NCBI GenBank assembly: GCA_964543525.1 | Contig: CAZIYW010000008.1 | Location: 1-64,000 of the forward strand | DNA length: 64,000 bases | Origin: CBDVBE01 sp964543525 | GTDB taxonomy: Bacteria > Fibrobacterota > Chitinivibrionia > Chitinivibrionales > JANQEN01 | Reading direction: 5' to 3' | In this document: in pieces, positions 54,400 through 63,648 of the stretch | How positions within the stretch are numbered: position 1 is the stretch's first letter | How the letters are laid out: every line of letters begins with the position of its first letter | Notes under the pieces: model-generated | What the model was told of the DNA's origin: nothing | Seen by the model: the letters and a program-made list of their open reading frames with translations, nothing else | Database searches by the model: none | Made by a program: the position numbers and the translations under genes

Positions 54400-55851
54400 A
54401 TGAACAATGATACCTATTTTCAGCAAATAACCGATTTGTACAAAGCAGAAACATTCAGAGAAAGAGGCTGCGGGATTATTACTATGCTTGCCGACTATCT
54501 GCAAAAGGCCTCTGCGCGAAATATTGATACGGTACTCCCGCATATCACCCCGGATCTGATGCTTTCCCGTTGGGAAGGTAACTTTCCCAAACAACCGTCG
54601 GGAGACTTCACGCCCTTACTCAACCGGGTCATTGAAGAATCAAACCATCTGCACCACCCGAAATATATCGGCCATCAGGTAACCGCTCCCCTGCCGCTTG
54701 CCGTCCTGTGCGAGCTGGTGAGTTCCCTGTTAAATAATGCCAGTGCCATATATGAAATGGGGCCGGTAAATAGTGCTCTGGAGAAACGGATCATTCAATG
54801 GATGGCAGAATTGATCGGGTATGAAAAAACTGCCGACGGTGTTCTCACTTCGGGAGGAACGCTGGGCAATCTCACGGCCCTGCTTGCGGCACGCCAGGTA
54901 AAGGCTGATTACGATATCTGGACGCAGGGTGTTGACAGGGAGCGGCAATTTACCGTGCTGGTATCGGAGCAGTCTCATTACAGTGTGAAGCGCGCGGTTG
55001 CTGTTATGGGTCTTGGCGAGGACGCAGTTGTCCCGGTACCGGTTGACAACCGCTATCACCTGGATAGTAATGCTCTCTATGAGCGCTATTGGGTGTGCAC
55101 ATCGGAAGGAAGGAAAGTCATTGCTGTCGTCGCAAATGCCTGCTCCACAGCTACCGGCAGCTATGATGATCTGAACCGCATTGCCGACTTCTGCGAGGAG
55201 CAGAAACTCTGGTTGCACGTTGACGGTGCCCATGGTGCATCCGCACTGCTGTCAAAACAGTACCGGCACCGTCTTGACGGCATACACCGGGCGGACTCCG
55301 TTGTATGGGATGCTCATAAAATGCTCCTCATGCCGGCACTTATTACCGCAGTGGTCTTTAAAGACGGTTCCCATTCTTATCGTTCCTTCTCACAGAAAGC
55401 ATCCTATCTGTTTGAGAAAGATTCCCGCGATGAATGGTATGACTATGCACATCGCACCATGGAGTGCACCAAATTCATGATGGGGCTCAAATTATATATA
55501 CCGCTCATGGTGTACGGCACGGATTTCTTTGCCGATTATATTACCTCATGCATGGATCTGGCCCGTGAATTTGCCGCCCTGATTGCAGAATCGGAGGACT
55601 TCGAGTGCCCCCACGAGCCGGAGAGCAACATTGTCTGCTTCAGATATACTCCTTCCGGTGCAACAAACCTGGATGAACTCCAGAAAACTATCCGGAAAAA
55701 ACTCCTTGCGAGCGAAAAGTTCTATATTACCCAGGCGCCACTCAATGACGGTTTTTATCTGCGAGTCGTTATTATTAATCCGCTTACGACGATAGATGAC
55801 CTTAAGGAACTGCTTGAATTTGTAAGAATAATCGATGTTGACAAAAAATAA
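54400..55851 (+). CDS. PLP-dependent group II decarboxylase
   Basis: A 483-residue pyridoxal-phosphate enzyme. The PLP lysine is at about residue 307 in VWDAHKMLLMP, preceded by the WLHVDGAHGAS motif with the PLP-binding Asp and by TSGGTLGNLTALLAAR. This is the layout of aromatic-amino-acid, glutamate and diaminobutyrate decarboxylases; its preferred amino acid cannot be told from sequence. No ribosome-binding site precedes the ATG. The 190 bases downstream are low-complexity and hold nothing recognisable. Confidence 0.9.
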   Translation: MNNDTYFQQITDLYKAETFRERGCGIITMLADYLQKASARNIDTVLPHITPDLMLSRWEGNFPKQPSGDFTPLLNRVIEESNHLHHPKYIGHQVTAPLPLAVLCELVSSLLNNASAIYEMGPVNSALEKRIIQWMAELIGYEKTADGVLTSGGTLGNLTALLAARQVKADYDIWTQGVDRERQFTVLVSEQSHYSVKRAVAVMGLGEDAVVPVPVDNRYHLDSNALYERYWVCTSEGRKVIAVVANACSTATGSYDDLNRIADFCEEQKLWLHVDGAHGASALLSKQYRHRLDGIHRADSVVWDAHKMLLMPALITAVVFKDGSHSYRSFSQKASYLFEKDSRDEWYDYAHRTMECTKFMMGLKLYIPLMVYGTDFFADYITSCMDLAREFAALIAESEDFECPHEPESNIVCFRYTPSGATNLDELQKTIRKKLLASEKFYITQAPLNDGFYLRVVIINPLTTIDDLKELLEFVRIIDVDKK

Positions 55852-56042
55852 TGGGGTGTTGGAGTAATGGAGTGATGGGTAAAAGAAAAAAGGATGACGA
55901 TTTACGAATAGCGAACATCGAATTTCGAAGTTACTGTGTCGGGGACGATGGATAAGGAAGAGGAGGAGGACGATTTTTTTCCGTTACCCTTACCTTAACC
56001 CAAACAGGCATCGTCACCCTAACCCTGACGAACGATGAATTC

Positions 56043-56549
56043 TCAAAACGACTTTGAAAACTGTTTATACACCCCCCAATGCGGATCTTTCAGGGTGTTC
56101 AATTTCAACTGGTAGCCGGTAATCTGCTGTTGTGTTTTTTTAAATTTTTCCCGTATTATTTTTTCGCTATTAGTGTAAAAGATAAATTCAGCGGTGCTGT
56201 TCGTTATAACGACTATCGCGAAATAGGTTTCATTCTTCTCGGCAAAGGCCGACACGACTTGTTTCTCCAGAATCTTCAACTGCTCCCGCTCTGAAGAATC
56301 GGGTAATCCGTTATCCAGCGGATCGTGCAACGGTACCGAAATGCCTATCTGATAGGAAAGATGCGGATTGGCAACAATGGGCGCAAGCCCCTTATTCAAC
56401 CTGATCTCCATGGGTAAATTGGAATAGGTACCGGATATCTCAACCCAGGAATCGACAACCGCAGGTAACGGTTTTACTGTTTTATTACCGCACGAAAACA
56501 CAATCAATACGATCAAGGCAACACACATTGTCAAAATCAGCTTTTTCAT
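56043..56549 (-). CDS. DUF695-like lipoprotein
   Basis: A 168-residue lipoprotein (lipobox LIVFSCGN). The mature part resembles DUF695: MEIRLNKGLAPIVANPHLSY, DPLDNGLPDSSEREQLKILE, and the closing HWGVYKQF. GGAGG five bases before ATG 56549 fixes the start; the frame upstream adds 37 residues without support. DUF695 domains have no known function; a lipid anchor on one is uncommon. Confidence 0.8.
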   Translation of the reverse strand: MKKLILTMCVALIVLIVFSCGNKTVKPLPAVVDSWVEISGTYSNLPMEIRLNKGLAPIVANPHLSYQIGISVPLHDPLDNGLPDSSEREQLKILEKQVVSAFAEKNETYFAIVVITNSTAEFIFYTNSEKIIREKFKKTQQQITGYQLKLNTLKDPHWGVYKQFSKSF

Positions 56550-56696
56550 ATACTCCTCCGGAGATCGGTTTAATACTACACCCAAAATACTATACCCGTA
56601 CTTCCGGGTACAACGCGCTGCAAAAAAAAAGAGCACACCGTTATCGATATGCTCAGACAATCAATTGACTCATATAAAACAACACTGTTACTCTGC

Positions 56697-56766
56697 GACA
56701 TAAATATGACGCCTGTACAGTCGTTCACCCGTTTTACATGAGATAAGATAAACGCCGCGTTAAAGA
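56697..56766 (-). pseudogene. possible fragment of a C-terminal sorting-domain gene
   Basis: A short minus-strand frame reads RGVYLISCKTGERLYRRHIYVAE before a TAA, resembling the last strands of Por/T9SS-type C-terminal sorting domains (GVYxxRxxxG). A TAA interrupts the frame directly upstream, where the reading would otherwise continue as RKRYNSGEVL. If real it is a decayed remnant; the match is short and weak. Confidence 0.2.
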
Positions 56767-56811
56767 ACCTCCCCTGAATTATAACGTTTACGCTGTCCTG
56801 TTACCAAAAAA

Positions 56812-57210
56812 TTGCTGGGTGCCAACGGTAAAGCATTGGTAAAAAAATCAGAAGCCGATTTTATAAACTATTTGCATGAAAACGGCGCAAAAAAATTAAA
56901 AAAAAGTGCCGTCCGCCGCGAACCTGAAGAGTGCTATTATAAGTCACAGATTTTACAACCTGAAAAAATGATCAATCCCCGGAAGAACTTCTGCGTACTA
57001 TCTCCCGTAAAGCTGGAATGGAAACCCAATATTCCACAATATATAGAATTGTATTGTAACGGTGATCCGGTTAAAAAATATTGCCATAAAACCCTGGACA
57101 ACCTCTCCGAAATCGACCTTGCACCCGATCTGTATGAGCTGAAAGTAAAGCATTATAAGAAATCCGACTGCTGCGACAATGTGTGGTTTCTGGTAGAGCA
57201 GAAGCCTTGA
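56812..57210 (+). CDS. hypothetical protein or truncated gene with Ig-like C-terminus
   Basis: An open frame of 132 codons. The only starts near its 5' end are TTG at 56812 and 56836, with no ribosome-binding site; the first ATG is in the middle (EKMINPRKN). The second half has an Ig-like strand pattern (SPVKLEWKPNIPQYIELYC, DLAPDLYELKVKHYKK). The lack of a proper start suggests a gene truncated at its 5' end. It is followed by a PAP2 gene. Confidence 0.45.
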   Translation: MLGANGKALVKKSEADFINYLHENGAKKLKKSAVRREPEECYYKSQILQPEKMINPRKNFCVLSPVKLEWKPNIPQYIELYCNGDPVKKYCHKTLDNLSEIDLAPDLYELKVKHYKKSDCCDNVWFLVEQKP

Positions 57211-57307
57211 TATCTCCAACAGTATACTCCATCGAACTCTTTTTGTTCTTACATGTTTTTGGAGAAAAACAATTATTAGGCTGAAACAATAGTATATTAA
57301 TCATGCC

Positions 57308-58132
57308 ATGATACGATCGAAGAAAGTAATTCTAATATTACTACTACCATTTATTGCTTTACTCCATGCAGGCGACACAATACAATTTCCCTACACCCTC
57401 ACCTTGAAAACTGAAGTACCCCTGATTTCTTCCATAACACTTTTAGATATCATTACCAATATCTGCTACGAAAACCAGCCTGCACCCACAGTATCCGAGA
57501 TAATCGCTCTGAACAGTACGGATGTTAACGCTCTTGACAGAACAGCTACGGACAACTGGTCGGAAGAGGCGGATCTCGGCAGTGATATTTTACATCATAC
57601 TTCCAGATATAGCCCCTTTCTTTTAACCATTCCCCTGCTTTTGAAAAAGCAATGGTACCCGGCTGTGACACTGTCACTCATGTATGTTGAGGCACTGTCG
57701 ATAAGCGGTTGTCTGGTAAGTATCACCAAGTCTCTTACCAGCAGGCCTCGGCCCTATATGTACGGCTCTGCACTTACTGTTGAGCAGAAAGAAAAGAAGG
57801 GGAAAAGCGGCTACCGTTCATTCTATTCGGGGCACACTTCCGGGGCATTTTGCTCCGCAGTATTTTTATCAAAAGTGTTCAGCGATATGTACCCGTCATC
57901 GCGGTTTAAAGGACTTATGTGGGGAATAAGTATGACTGCCGCAACTACAACAGGGGTGCTGCGCTATGCTGCGGGAAAGCACTTTCCCACGGATATACTT
58001 ATGGGCGCCTGTATGGGAAGCCTTGCGGGGTATCTTATACGGGTTTCACATAAGAAAAGAGAGACGGCTGCGGTAGTTTTCTATCCTTTTATTGGCGGAT
58101 GTTCAGGAATCGGTGTAACTGTTCACCTATAA
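57308..58132 (+). CDS. PAP2-family membrane phosphatase
   Basis: A 274-residue protein with a signal or first transmembrane helix (about 6-20) and the phosphatase signatures KSLTSRPRPY (KxxxxxxRP), SFYSGHTSGAF and RYAAGKHFPTDIL, giving the conserved Arg, His and Asp. Other hydrophobic segments suggest several membrane passes. The family removes phosphate from lipid phosphates such as undecaprenyl pyrophosphate or phosphatidate; the substrate is not known here. Confidence 0.88.
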   Translation: MIRSKKVILILLLPFIALLHAGDTIQFPYTLTLKTEVPLISSITLLDIITNICYENQPAPTVSEIIALNSTDVNALDRTATDNWSEEADLGSDILHHTSRYSPFLLTIPLLLKKQWYPAVTLSLMYVEALSISGCLVSITKSLTSRPRPYMYGSALTVEQKEKKGKSGYRSFYSGHTSGAFCSAVFLSKVFSDMYPSSRFKGLMWGISMTAATTTGVLRYAAGKHFPTDILMGACMGSLAGYLIRVSHKKRETAAVVFYPFIGGCSGIGVTVHL

Positions 58133-58159
58133 AAATTTTTCGCATTGCAGGTATATCTA

Positions 58160-59455
58160 TCATTCTTTTACCTTATATCCTGCTCCCACTATTGCTGCAT
58201 ATATTTCAGCATTATCAAATGTCCCACTTACCGTTGCAGATTTCCCTTTCAAATCAACCTCCACACCGGTTACACCCGTAACTTTCAGGACATCTTCCTT
58301 AACGCGTTTCGCGCAGTTTTTACAGGTCATACCTTCCACCCCGAACGTTTGCACCCGCTGCTCAGCTTCATCCTTTGCAGCAGTTTTCCCTTTGGCAACC
58401 AGTCGATCCCAGAGATTCGGGAAATAATTCCTGAATAACGAGAGTGCCAGCATTACAAGGAAAATGATACTGAAAATCGTGCCGGGAGTAACCTGGTTAT
58501 GTACATGCTCAGACATATGATGAATATTCAGTGAGCCGCCATAAAAGGTATCGACAATCGCATTGAATATGAATCCGGCAAGAACCGCGAAAAATGAGAT
58601 GACGCCAAGATAGATCACTACAATTCTCTTTCCCATGACATTACCGATAAGTGTAATAGTGGCGGCGTTAGTGGCAGGACCTACTGCAAGGAAGACAAAT
58701 GCCGCACCTGGAGATACCCCTTTTAACATGAGCGCAAAGGCAATGGGAATCGAAGCGGTGGCGCACACATACAAGGGTATACCACCTACTATCATAATTA
58801 GCATTTCAAGAAACGGGTTACCAATATTCCGGGTAAAAAAGTCATCAGGTACAAAATAGGAGATCATGCCTGAGACAATCATACCGACTACAAGCTGTTT
58901 GGCAATATCGTCAAGAAAATCACCATAACCATATTTTGCCATGCCCCATATTTTCTCGAAAAAAGTATGCTTATGCGGTGAAGAAACCACACAGAGTTTA
59001 CACTCGGGTACCGGTGTCTGTAACGTATTTGCAGAAGGTGTACTTCGGTCAAACAAATTGGTTACTGCCCCACCGGCAATGCCCATGATAAAAGCGGCAA
59101 TAGGCCTGAATACCGCAAATATCGGTCCGAGCATGCCATAGGTGGCAACTATGGAATCGATGCCGGTCTGGGGAGTGGAAATAAGAAATGAAACGGTTGC
59201 CCCATCAGAAGCATTGCTCTTTCGCAACGAGAGTGCGGTCGGCACTACCCCGCACGAGCAGAGGGGCAGCGGCACGCCAAGAAGCGCAGCTTTTACCGTT
59301 GCCGAAAACCTGTTTCCTCCGAGATGCTTTGCAACAAATTCCTTGCTGAAAAGCACATGAAGTATCCCTGCAAAGGTCAGGCCCAGAAGAAGATAGGGTG
59401 CCATTTCGAAAAAGGTTTTTATTATTTCCGCTAACAAACCCATACGATTATCCAA
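58160..59455 (-). CDS. SO_0444-like permease with C-terminal heavy-metal-associated domain
   Basis: A 431-residue protein of the ArsP/DUF318 permease superfamily with about eight membrane segments. The motif PLPLCSCGVVPTALSL and the inner CATASIPIAFAL repeat match the SO_0444 Cu/Zn efflux group. After a linker the last 70 residues form an HMA domain (GVEGMTCKNCAKRVKEDVL) with the metal-binding CxxC. Export of soft metals is the likely role. It diverges from nothing nearby and converges with PAP2. Confidence 0.85.
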   Translation of the reverse strand: MDNRMGLLAEIIKTFFEMAPYLLLGLTFAGILHVLFSKEFVAKHLGGNRFSATVKAALLGVPLPLCSCGVVPTALSLRKSNASDGATVSFLISTPQTGIDSIVATYGMLGPIFAVFRPIAAFIMGIAGGAVTNLFDRSTPSANTLQTPVPECKLCVVSSPHKHTFFEKIWGMAKYGYGDFLDDIAKQLVVGMIVSGMISYFVPDDFFTRNIGNPFLEMLIMIVGGIPLYVCATASIPIAFALMLKGVSPGAAFVFLAVGPATNAATITLIGNVMGKRIVVIYLGVISFFAVLAGFIFNAIVDTFYGGSLNIHHMSEHVHNQVTPGTIFSIIFLVMLALSLFRNYFPNLWDRLVAKGKTAAKDEAEQRVQTFGVEGMTCKNCAKRVKEDVLKVTGVTGVEVDLKGKSATVSGTFDNAEIYAAIVGAGYKVKE

Positions 59456-59676
59456 TACATTTCTATTATGCTCTTTATATAACGATTACGATAAAACCGG
59501 TTGTTTTCTTTACTTGTTTTGTGCACTATATTATTAGTACTATTATATACTGAATAATGCAACCTGTTTCAGAGTTATATAAAATGAAGAATAGACTTTC
59601 AGCCCGTGAACATTTTCAATTATTTATGGGTAAATCGATACACCCCATCCCGGTCTTCAGGAGGCGGTCCTTCAAT

Positions 59677-60417
59677 TTACCGGGTACAGCGACGGATCAT
59701 AACTACGGACGGATTTATTAAATCCGGATACTTCTCCTTTGGATAGCGCTCTTTGGTATCCACCTCTTCGAACAGTTTACGCGCATTGCTGAAATTTCTG
59801 CTAAAATACTCCTGCAGCGCCGTCTCAAAACAGCTTATCAATGCATAGCTCTTTGTATCATCATCGCGTGGTATTCCCAGCAGTTGATAAATCTTAACCG
59901 GCTTATCCCGCCCCTTCACACTTATTTTATCAAGCTGGCGAAACAAAAAATAATCTCTGACCTGCTCATAGGTCTGTTCCCCGACTACCGTATAAACACC
60001 GTATTCCCTGCCTCCCGACTCCAGCCGGGATGCCACATTCACATCGTCGCCGATCATGGTATAGTTCATCCGTATATCGCATCCTATATTACCGATGACA
60101 AACTCGCCGGTATTAATACCGACCCGCATCTTGAGATTCCTCACCCGGTCAGGTACATCGTCACGCTTCTGGCATGCATTAATACATTGGCCGTACGGCC
60201 TCCCGGCGCCCGTTTCGAAAGCGGTGTGATACCAAGGTCGCCAAGTGACATGGCGGTATTGCAGCTCAGCCCGGAAATCGGCAAGCCGCCATTGCAGAAT
60301 ATCTATTGACGGGATTGAAAACACCGGCAGAGATATCAAAAAGCAGATAACCACAGAAATTAAAACACCATACAGCTTCCTTCTTTGCGGCGATAACCGG
60401 TATATTTTCTCAAGCAT
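59677..60417 (-). pseudogene. decayed CHASE2/adenylate-guanylate cyclase gene
   Basis: The frame encodes 246 residues: an N-terminal transmembrane segment and DILQWRLADFRAEL (CHASE2-like start), then a piece that makes sense only in another frame (DLGITPLSKRAPGGRTANVL, like the CHASE2 tail), then the C-terminal half of a class III cyclase domain (MRVGINTGEFVIGNIG, YTMIGDDVNVASRLES). The first half of the catalytic domain, including the metal-binding Asp of DIxGFT, is missing. An intact gene of this kind would be 600-800 residues, so at least one deletion and a frameshift occurred. Confidence 0.7.
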
Positions 60418-60498
60418 AGGTTTGGGTTTTCCCCTGCTTTAGCTACATTGGGTAATCAATAAAGGTTTATTTTTTTATGACCTTAAAGCCACATCAAA

Positions 60499-61806
60499 TT
60501 ACAAATACCAATACAACAACTCAACAATCTGTGCGATCTGCTCAGGATCAGCGCCGCGGATACCGCCAAAGGGCATGATATTCGCCTTGGTGCTCACCTC
60601 ACTGGTCTTCATTGCCGGTGCCTTTAATTTTCTGCCAAGTACCCGCCGGCGTATCAGCTCTTTCAACCGGCGTTTATCAATGGTCTGTTTTTTTTGTTTC
60701 TGCTGTTTATCAGCCACCCGGACATTACCGCCACACTCACTAAGATCTATACCCAGTAAATTGTCCAGTGATTCCCCTTTTGGCAACAATGTATTGGCCT
60801 CGTTCATCGCTTCGACAAACTGCTCCATACCCGCCGGGGTACTCGATTTCAGATAGAGACAGAGTGCTTTGTTTAACGCGATGCCTGCAGAGCGCTCTTT
60901 CTGTAAAGCGTCGTTCAGCACGTCCAGGGCATTATCTTCATCGCCGTTTAGAATCAGCGTGCAGGCGAGATTGTTCAGAATATCAGCCTGTTTCCGCTGT
61001 TTCGATAATTGCTCGAACCGGGAAACCGCCTCCGCATACCTGCCTGCGCGGGCATAAAGCATGCCAAGCCTGTTCTGATCCGCGTGTGACAGGCTGCCCT
61101 TACGTTCCAGCTGTAGTATTTCAGTCGTAATTGAAGCATCGAGGTCATGCCGAACCTTCTCCAATTCTTTCGCAACCGACAGTGGTGAAACCGGATTCTC
61201 TACGACAATCTTTTGTGCGTATGAAACGGTTTTATACTCTTTCCATGCTTCAGACAAATCGATTATCGCCACCCGCTGTCCTTCGGCAACAGCCTGATGA
61301 AATTTCTCCGCCGCGGTTTTCCATGCCTCAAGAAATCCCTGTGCAATAAGGGTTGTCTCAACGGGAATCCAGAGTGTGCCGTTATGTACGACACTCATGG
61401 TCGAATCAACACTCAGGGAGTAACGATTTTTCGCAAAGATACCAGTATCGAACATGGTCAGAACATGATCCGGATAGGAGATGATTGCCGTATTGATACC
61501 AAGCGCGGCCAGCAATGCAGCATAGAGCACTGAGGTGTCGTCACAGTCGCCGCTAAGTTTTTGCAGTGTCTCAGGTGGATACTGAACTCTGTCGAGCAGA
61601 CGGGTGCCGGGTGAGCCCGATGGATCCTTTACATACCTTATACCGAGCGTCTGAAGACTCTGAAAGAGTGCAATCGCATGCTTCAACCCGGTGTTCATCC
61701 GTGAACCGGCCGGAACCGCACGGAGCGCCTCCCGCGAGAATTTATCGATAACCGCCGAGCGGTACGTTATAAAACTGCCGATTGATTCCGGTATCATCCA
61801 GTCCAT
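60499..61806 (-). CDS. transglutaminase-like/TPR protein, probably 5'-truncated
   Basis: A 435-residue protein with a transglutaminase-like cysteine-protease core (about 40-140: LSGDCDDTSVLYAALLAALG with Cys, and a following His in YPDHVLTMFD) and a TPR region (about 230-340: NRLGMLYARAGRYAEAVSRFEQL). There is no signal peptide. Upstream of the ATG the frame continues back to a TGA near 61845 and reads FIVPVKIYDANT, which looks like part of the same domain, suggesting that the true N-terminus has been lost. It lies next to the decayed cyclase. Confidence 0.65.
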   Translation of the reverse strand: MDWMIPESIGSFITYRSAVIDKFSREALRAVPAGSRMNTGLKHAIALFQSLQTLGIRYVKDPSGSPGTRLLDRVQYPPETLQKLSGDCDDTSVLYAALLAALGINTAIISYPDHVLTMFDTGIFAKNRYSLSVDSTMSVVHNGTLWIPVETTLIAQGFLEAWKTAAEKFHQAVAEGQRVAIIDLSEAWKEYKTVSYAQKIVVENPVSPLSVAKELEKVRHDLDASITTEILQLERKGSLSHADQNRLGMLYARAGRYAEAVSRFEQLSKQRKQADILNNLACTLILNGDEDNALDVLNDALQKERSAGIALNKALCLYLKSSTPAGMEQFVEAMNEANTLLPKGESLDNLLGIDLSECGGNVRVADKQQKQKKQTIDKRRLKELIRRRVLGRKLKAPAMKTSEVSTKANIMPFGGIRGADPEQIAQIVELLYWYL

Positions 61807-61911
61807 GGTGTTGGCATCATAAATCTTTACCGGTACGATAAACTTTATTCAGAAATTATTTTTCTTTACTGAGCAAATGAGAATAACCTGATTTAGACAA
61901 TAGGAGAAACA

Positions 61912-62139
61912 ATGCCCATCTACGAATACAAATGCAAAAAATGCGGCACCGTCTTCGAGGAACTTTTTTCAGCAGTTTCCGGCAAACCACTCCCCTGCCC
62001 GAAATGCAGATCTGAGGATACGTCGAAACTTATGTCCGTAGCGGGAGTAGGTACCGGTTTACGAAGCGAGCCGTCGTGCGCGGCTACCTGTCCAACACCC
62101 AACTCATGCTGCGGTGGTAATACATGTCCAATGCATTAG
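61912..62139 (+). CDS. FmdB-like zinc-ribbon protein
   Basis: A 75-residue protein starting MPIYEYKCKKCGTVFEEL, with two CxxC knuckles (KCKKCG and PCPKCRS) as in the FmdB/DUF zinc-ribbon family of putative regulators. A Cys-rich tail (CAATCPTPNSCCGG) follows. Function of the family is unclear. GGAGAAAC precedes the ATG. It overlaps the next gene by 16 bases. Confidence 0.85.
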   Translation: MPIYEYKCKKCGTVFEELFSAVSGKPLPCPKCRSEDTSKLMSVAGVGTGLRSEPSCAATCPTPNSCCGGNTCPMH

Positions 62140-62675
62140 AAAATCGCAGGCAGGCATTTGCCGTATGGCTCATACCGGAAAAAAAACAGGCAACCTATCT
62201 GTCCGGAATAATCACCTACTTTGCACAGGAATATGAAAGCCCGGTCTTTAAGCCCCATTGTACTCTGATTTCGGGAAAAACCGCTGATATCAATGCTGTC
62301 AAGGCAATAGTAGCGGAAGTGTCGAGAAGTGTCTCGAAAATAACCATGATTACAGCAGATATCACCTGTACCGATTTTTTTTTCCGGGCACTGGCAATTA
62401 ATCTTTCTGTGACGTCAAGGCTTGAGCAGGTATTCACCGGGTTCCGGACAGCGATCCCCGACAACCACTCTGAATCACTCACGCCGCACATCAGCCTGCT
62501 CTATAAAAATCTCGACGAAAGCGAACGGGCAATGCTCGCCGATACGGAAGTACCGCTGGACAGAATTACCTTCGATGCTTTAAAATTAGTCCGGCCGACG
62601 GATAGGGAGAGAGAGTGGTATGCCGTTGAAAGCTGGCAAACAGTTTCCGAGCACAGGCTCCGTAACGAATTATGA
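62124..62675 (+). CDS. 2H phosphoesterase (cyclic phosphodiesterase / RNA ligase-like)
   Basis: A 183-residue protein of the 2H phosphoesterase fold with two HxT/S motifs: PHCTLIS (about residue 47) and PHISLLY (about 122), spaced as in cyclic phosphodiesterases and LigT-type 2'-5' RNA ligases. It probably acts on 2',3'-cyclic phosphates, but substrate is not determined. Its start overlaps the zinc-ribbon gene and its end overlaps the radical SAM gene start (ATGA), forming a coupled trio. Confidence 0.85.
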   Translation: MSNALENRRQAFAVWLIPEKKQATYLSGIITYFAQEYESPVFKPHCTLISGKTADINAVKAIVAEVSRSVSKITMITADITCTDFFFRALAINLSVTSRLEQVFTGFRTAIPDNHSESLTPHISLLYKNLDESERAMLADTEVPLDRITFDALKLVRPTDREREWYAVESWQTVSEHRLRNEL

Positions 62676-63613
62676 ACACATCAGAAAAAATTAACCGGAT
62701 AGAAAAACTGCTGCCCGCCCTCTATGAAAGGCTTCGACGCTGCGATATCTGCCCGCGTGAATGCCATAGAAACCGTATCGCCGGGGAAAAGGGGTATTGC
62801 GGTACCGATGCTTCAGTTACGGTGTATACCTCTTTTTGTCACCGGGGTGAAGAGCTTCCGATAAGCGGGCGAAACGGCAGCGGCACACTGTTCTTTTCCG
62901 GCTGCAGTCTGCGGTGTATCTTCTGCCAGAATCATACTTTCTCCCACACTATCACCGGCAAACGAACCGATAAGAACGACCTCGCGGATTTGATGCTCAG
63001 TCTGCAACGGAAAGGGGCGCACAATATAAACCTGGTGACTCCGACCCATGTGCTCCCGCAGATACTGCAAGGCCTGCAGTGTGCTTACCACAGAGGACTG
63101 TCGATTCCCATTGTGTATAACACCTCCGGGTATGAAAAAAAGGAGATAGTAGCACTCCTTGAAGGTATTGTTGACATATACCTGGCCGATATCAAGTACC
63201 TTTCCGCCGATTTGGCGAAAAACTGCTCCAATGCGGAGGATTACCCGAGACGTTGCCGTGAAGCTGTACAGCAAATGGCACAACAGGTTTCCACCGTATA
63301 TGAAAAGGACCTGCTCAAACAGGGGCTGATAATCCGCCATCTGGTTCTGCCGAACCATATTGACAATTCGAAAGAGGTGCTGTCATGGGTAAAAAAGAAC
63401 CTTCCCGGTGCACTTGTCAGTGTCATGTTTCAGTACCGGCCCTACTATAATGCACACCAATTCCCTCTTATTGATCGACCCGTTAACTATAGAGAATATG
63501 AGCAGATTAACGAGTTGGTTGAACAGCTCGATCTCCCGGGCTGGGTACAGGAATTCGATCCGCCCGATGAACTTGCCGGGGTGTATTTTACTCCTGATAA
63601 TAAAACAGTGTAA
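62672..63613 (+). CDS. radical SAM protein, PflX/COG1313-like
   Basis: A 313-residue radical SAM protein. The N-terminus has the extra Cys cluster CDICPRECHRNR, and the SAM cluster motif is FFSGCSLRCIFCQN (CxxxCxxC). VTPTHVLPQILQGL and YNTSGYEKKE are further matches to the COG1313 (PflX-like) family. Activating enzymes for glycyl radical proteins share this motif, but COG1313 has no proven target. It overlaps the previous gene by four bases. Confidence 0.88.
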   Translation: MNTSEKINRIEKLLPALYERLRRCDICPRECHRNRIAGEKGYCGTDASVTVYTSFCHRGEELPISGRNGSGTLFFSGCSLRCIFCQNHTFSHTITGKRTDKNDLADLMLSLQRKGAHNINLVTPTHVLPQILQGLQCAYHRGLSIPIVYNTSGYEKKEIVALLEGIVDIYLADIKYLSADLAKNCSNAEDYPRRCREAVQQMAQQVSTVYEKDLLKQGLIIRHLVLPNHIDNSKEVLSWVKKNLPGALVSVMFQYRPYYNAHQFPLIDRPVNYREYEQINELVEQLDLPGWVQEFDPPDELAGVYFTPDNKTV

Positions 63614-63648
63614 CCAGACAAAAATAGTAACCACCGGCAGGAGCGTAC

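Noticed and set aside
55852..56042. Purine-rich and CCTTAACCC-type low-complexity tract as a telomere- or CRISPR-like array
   Set aside because: Units are irregular and few; simple slippage is enough. No CRISPR repeats were seen anywhere in the window.
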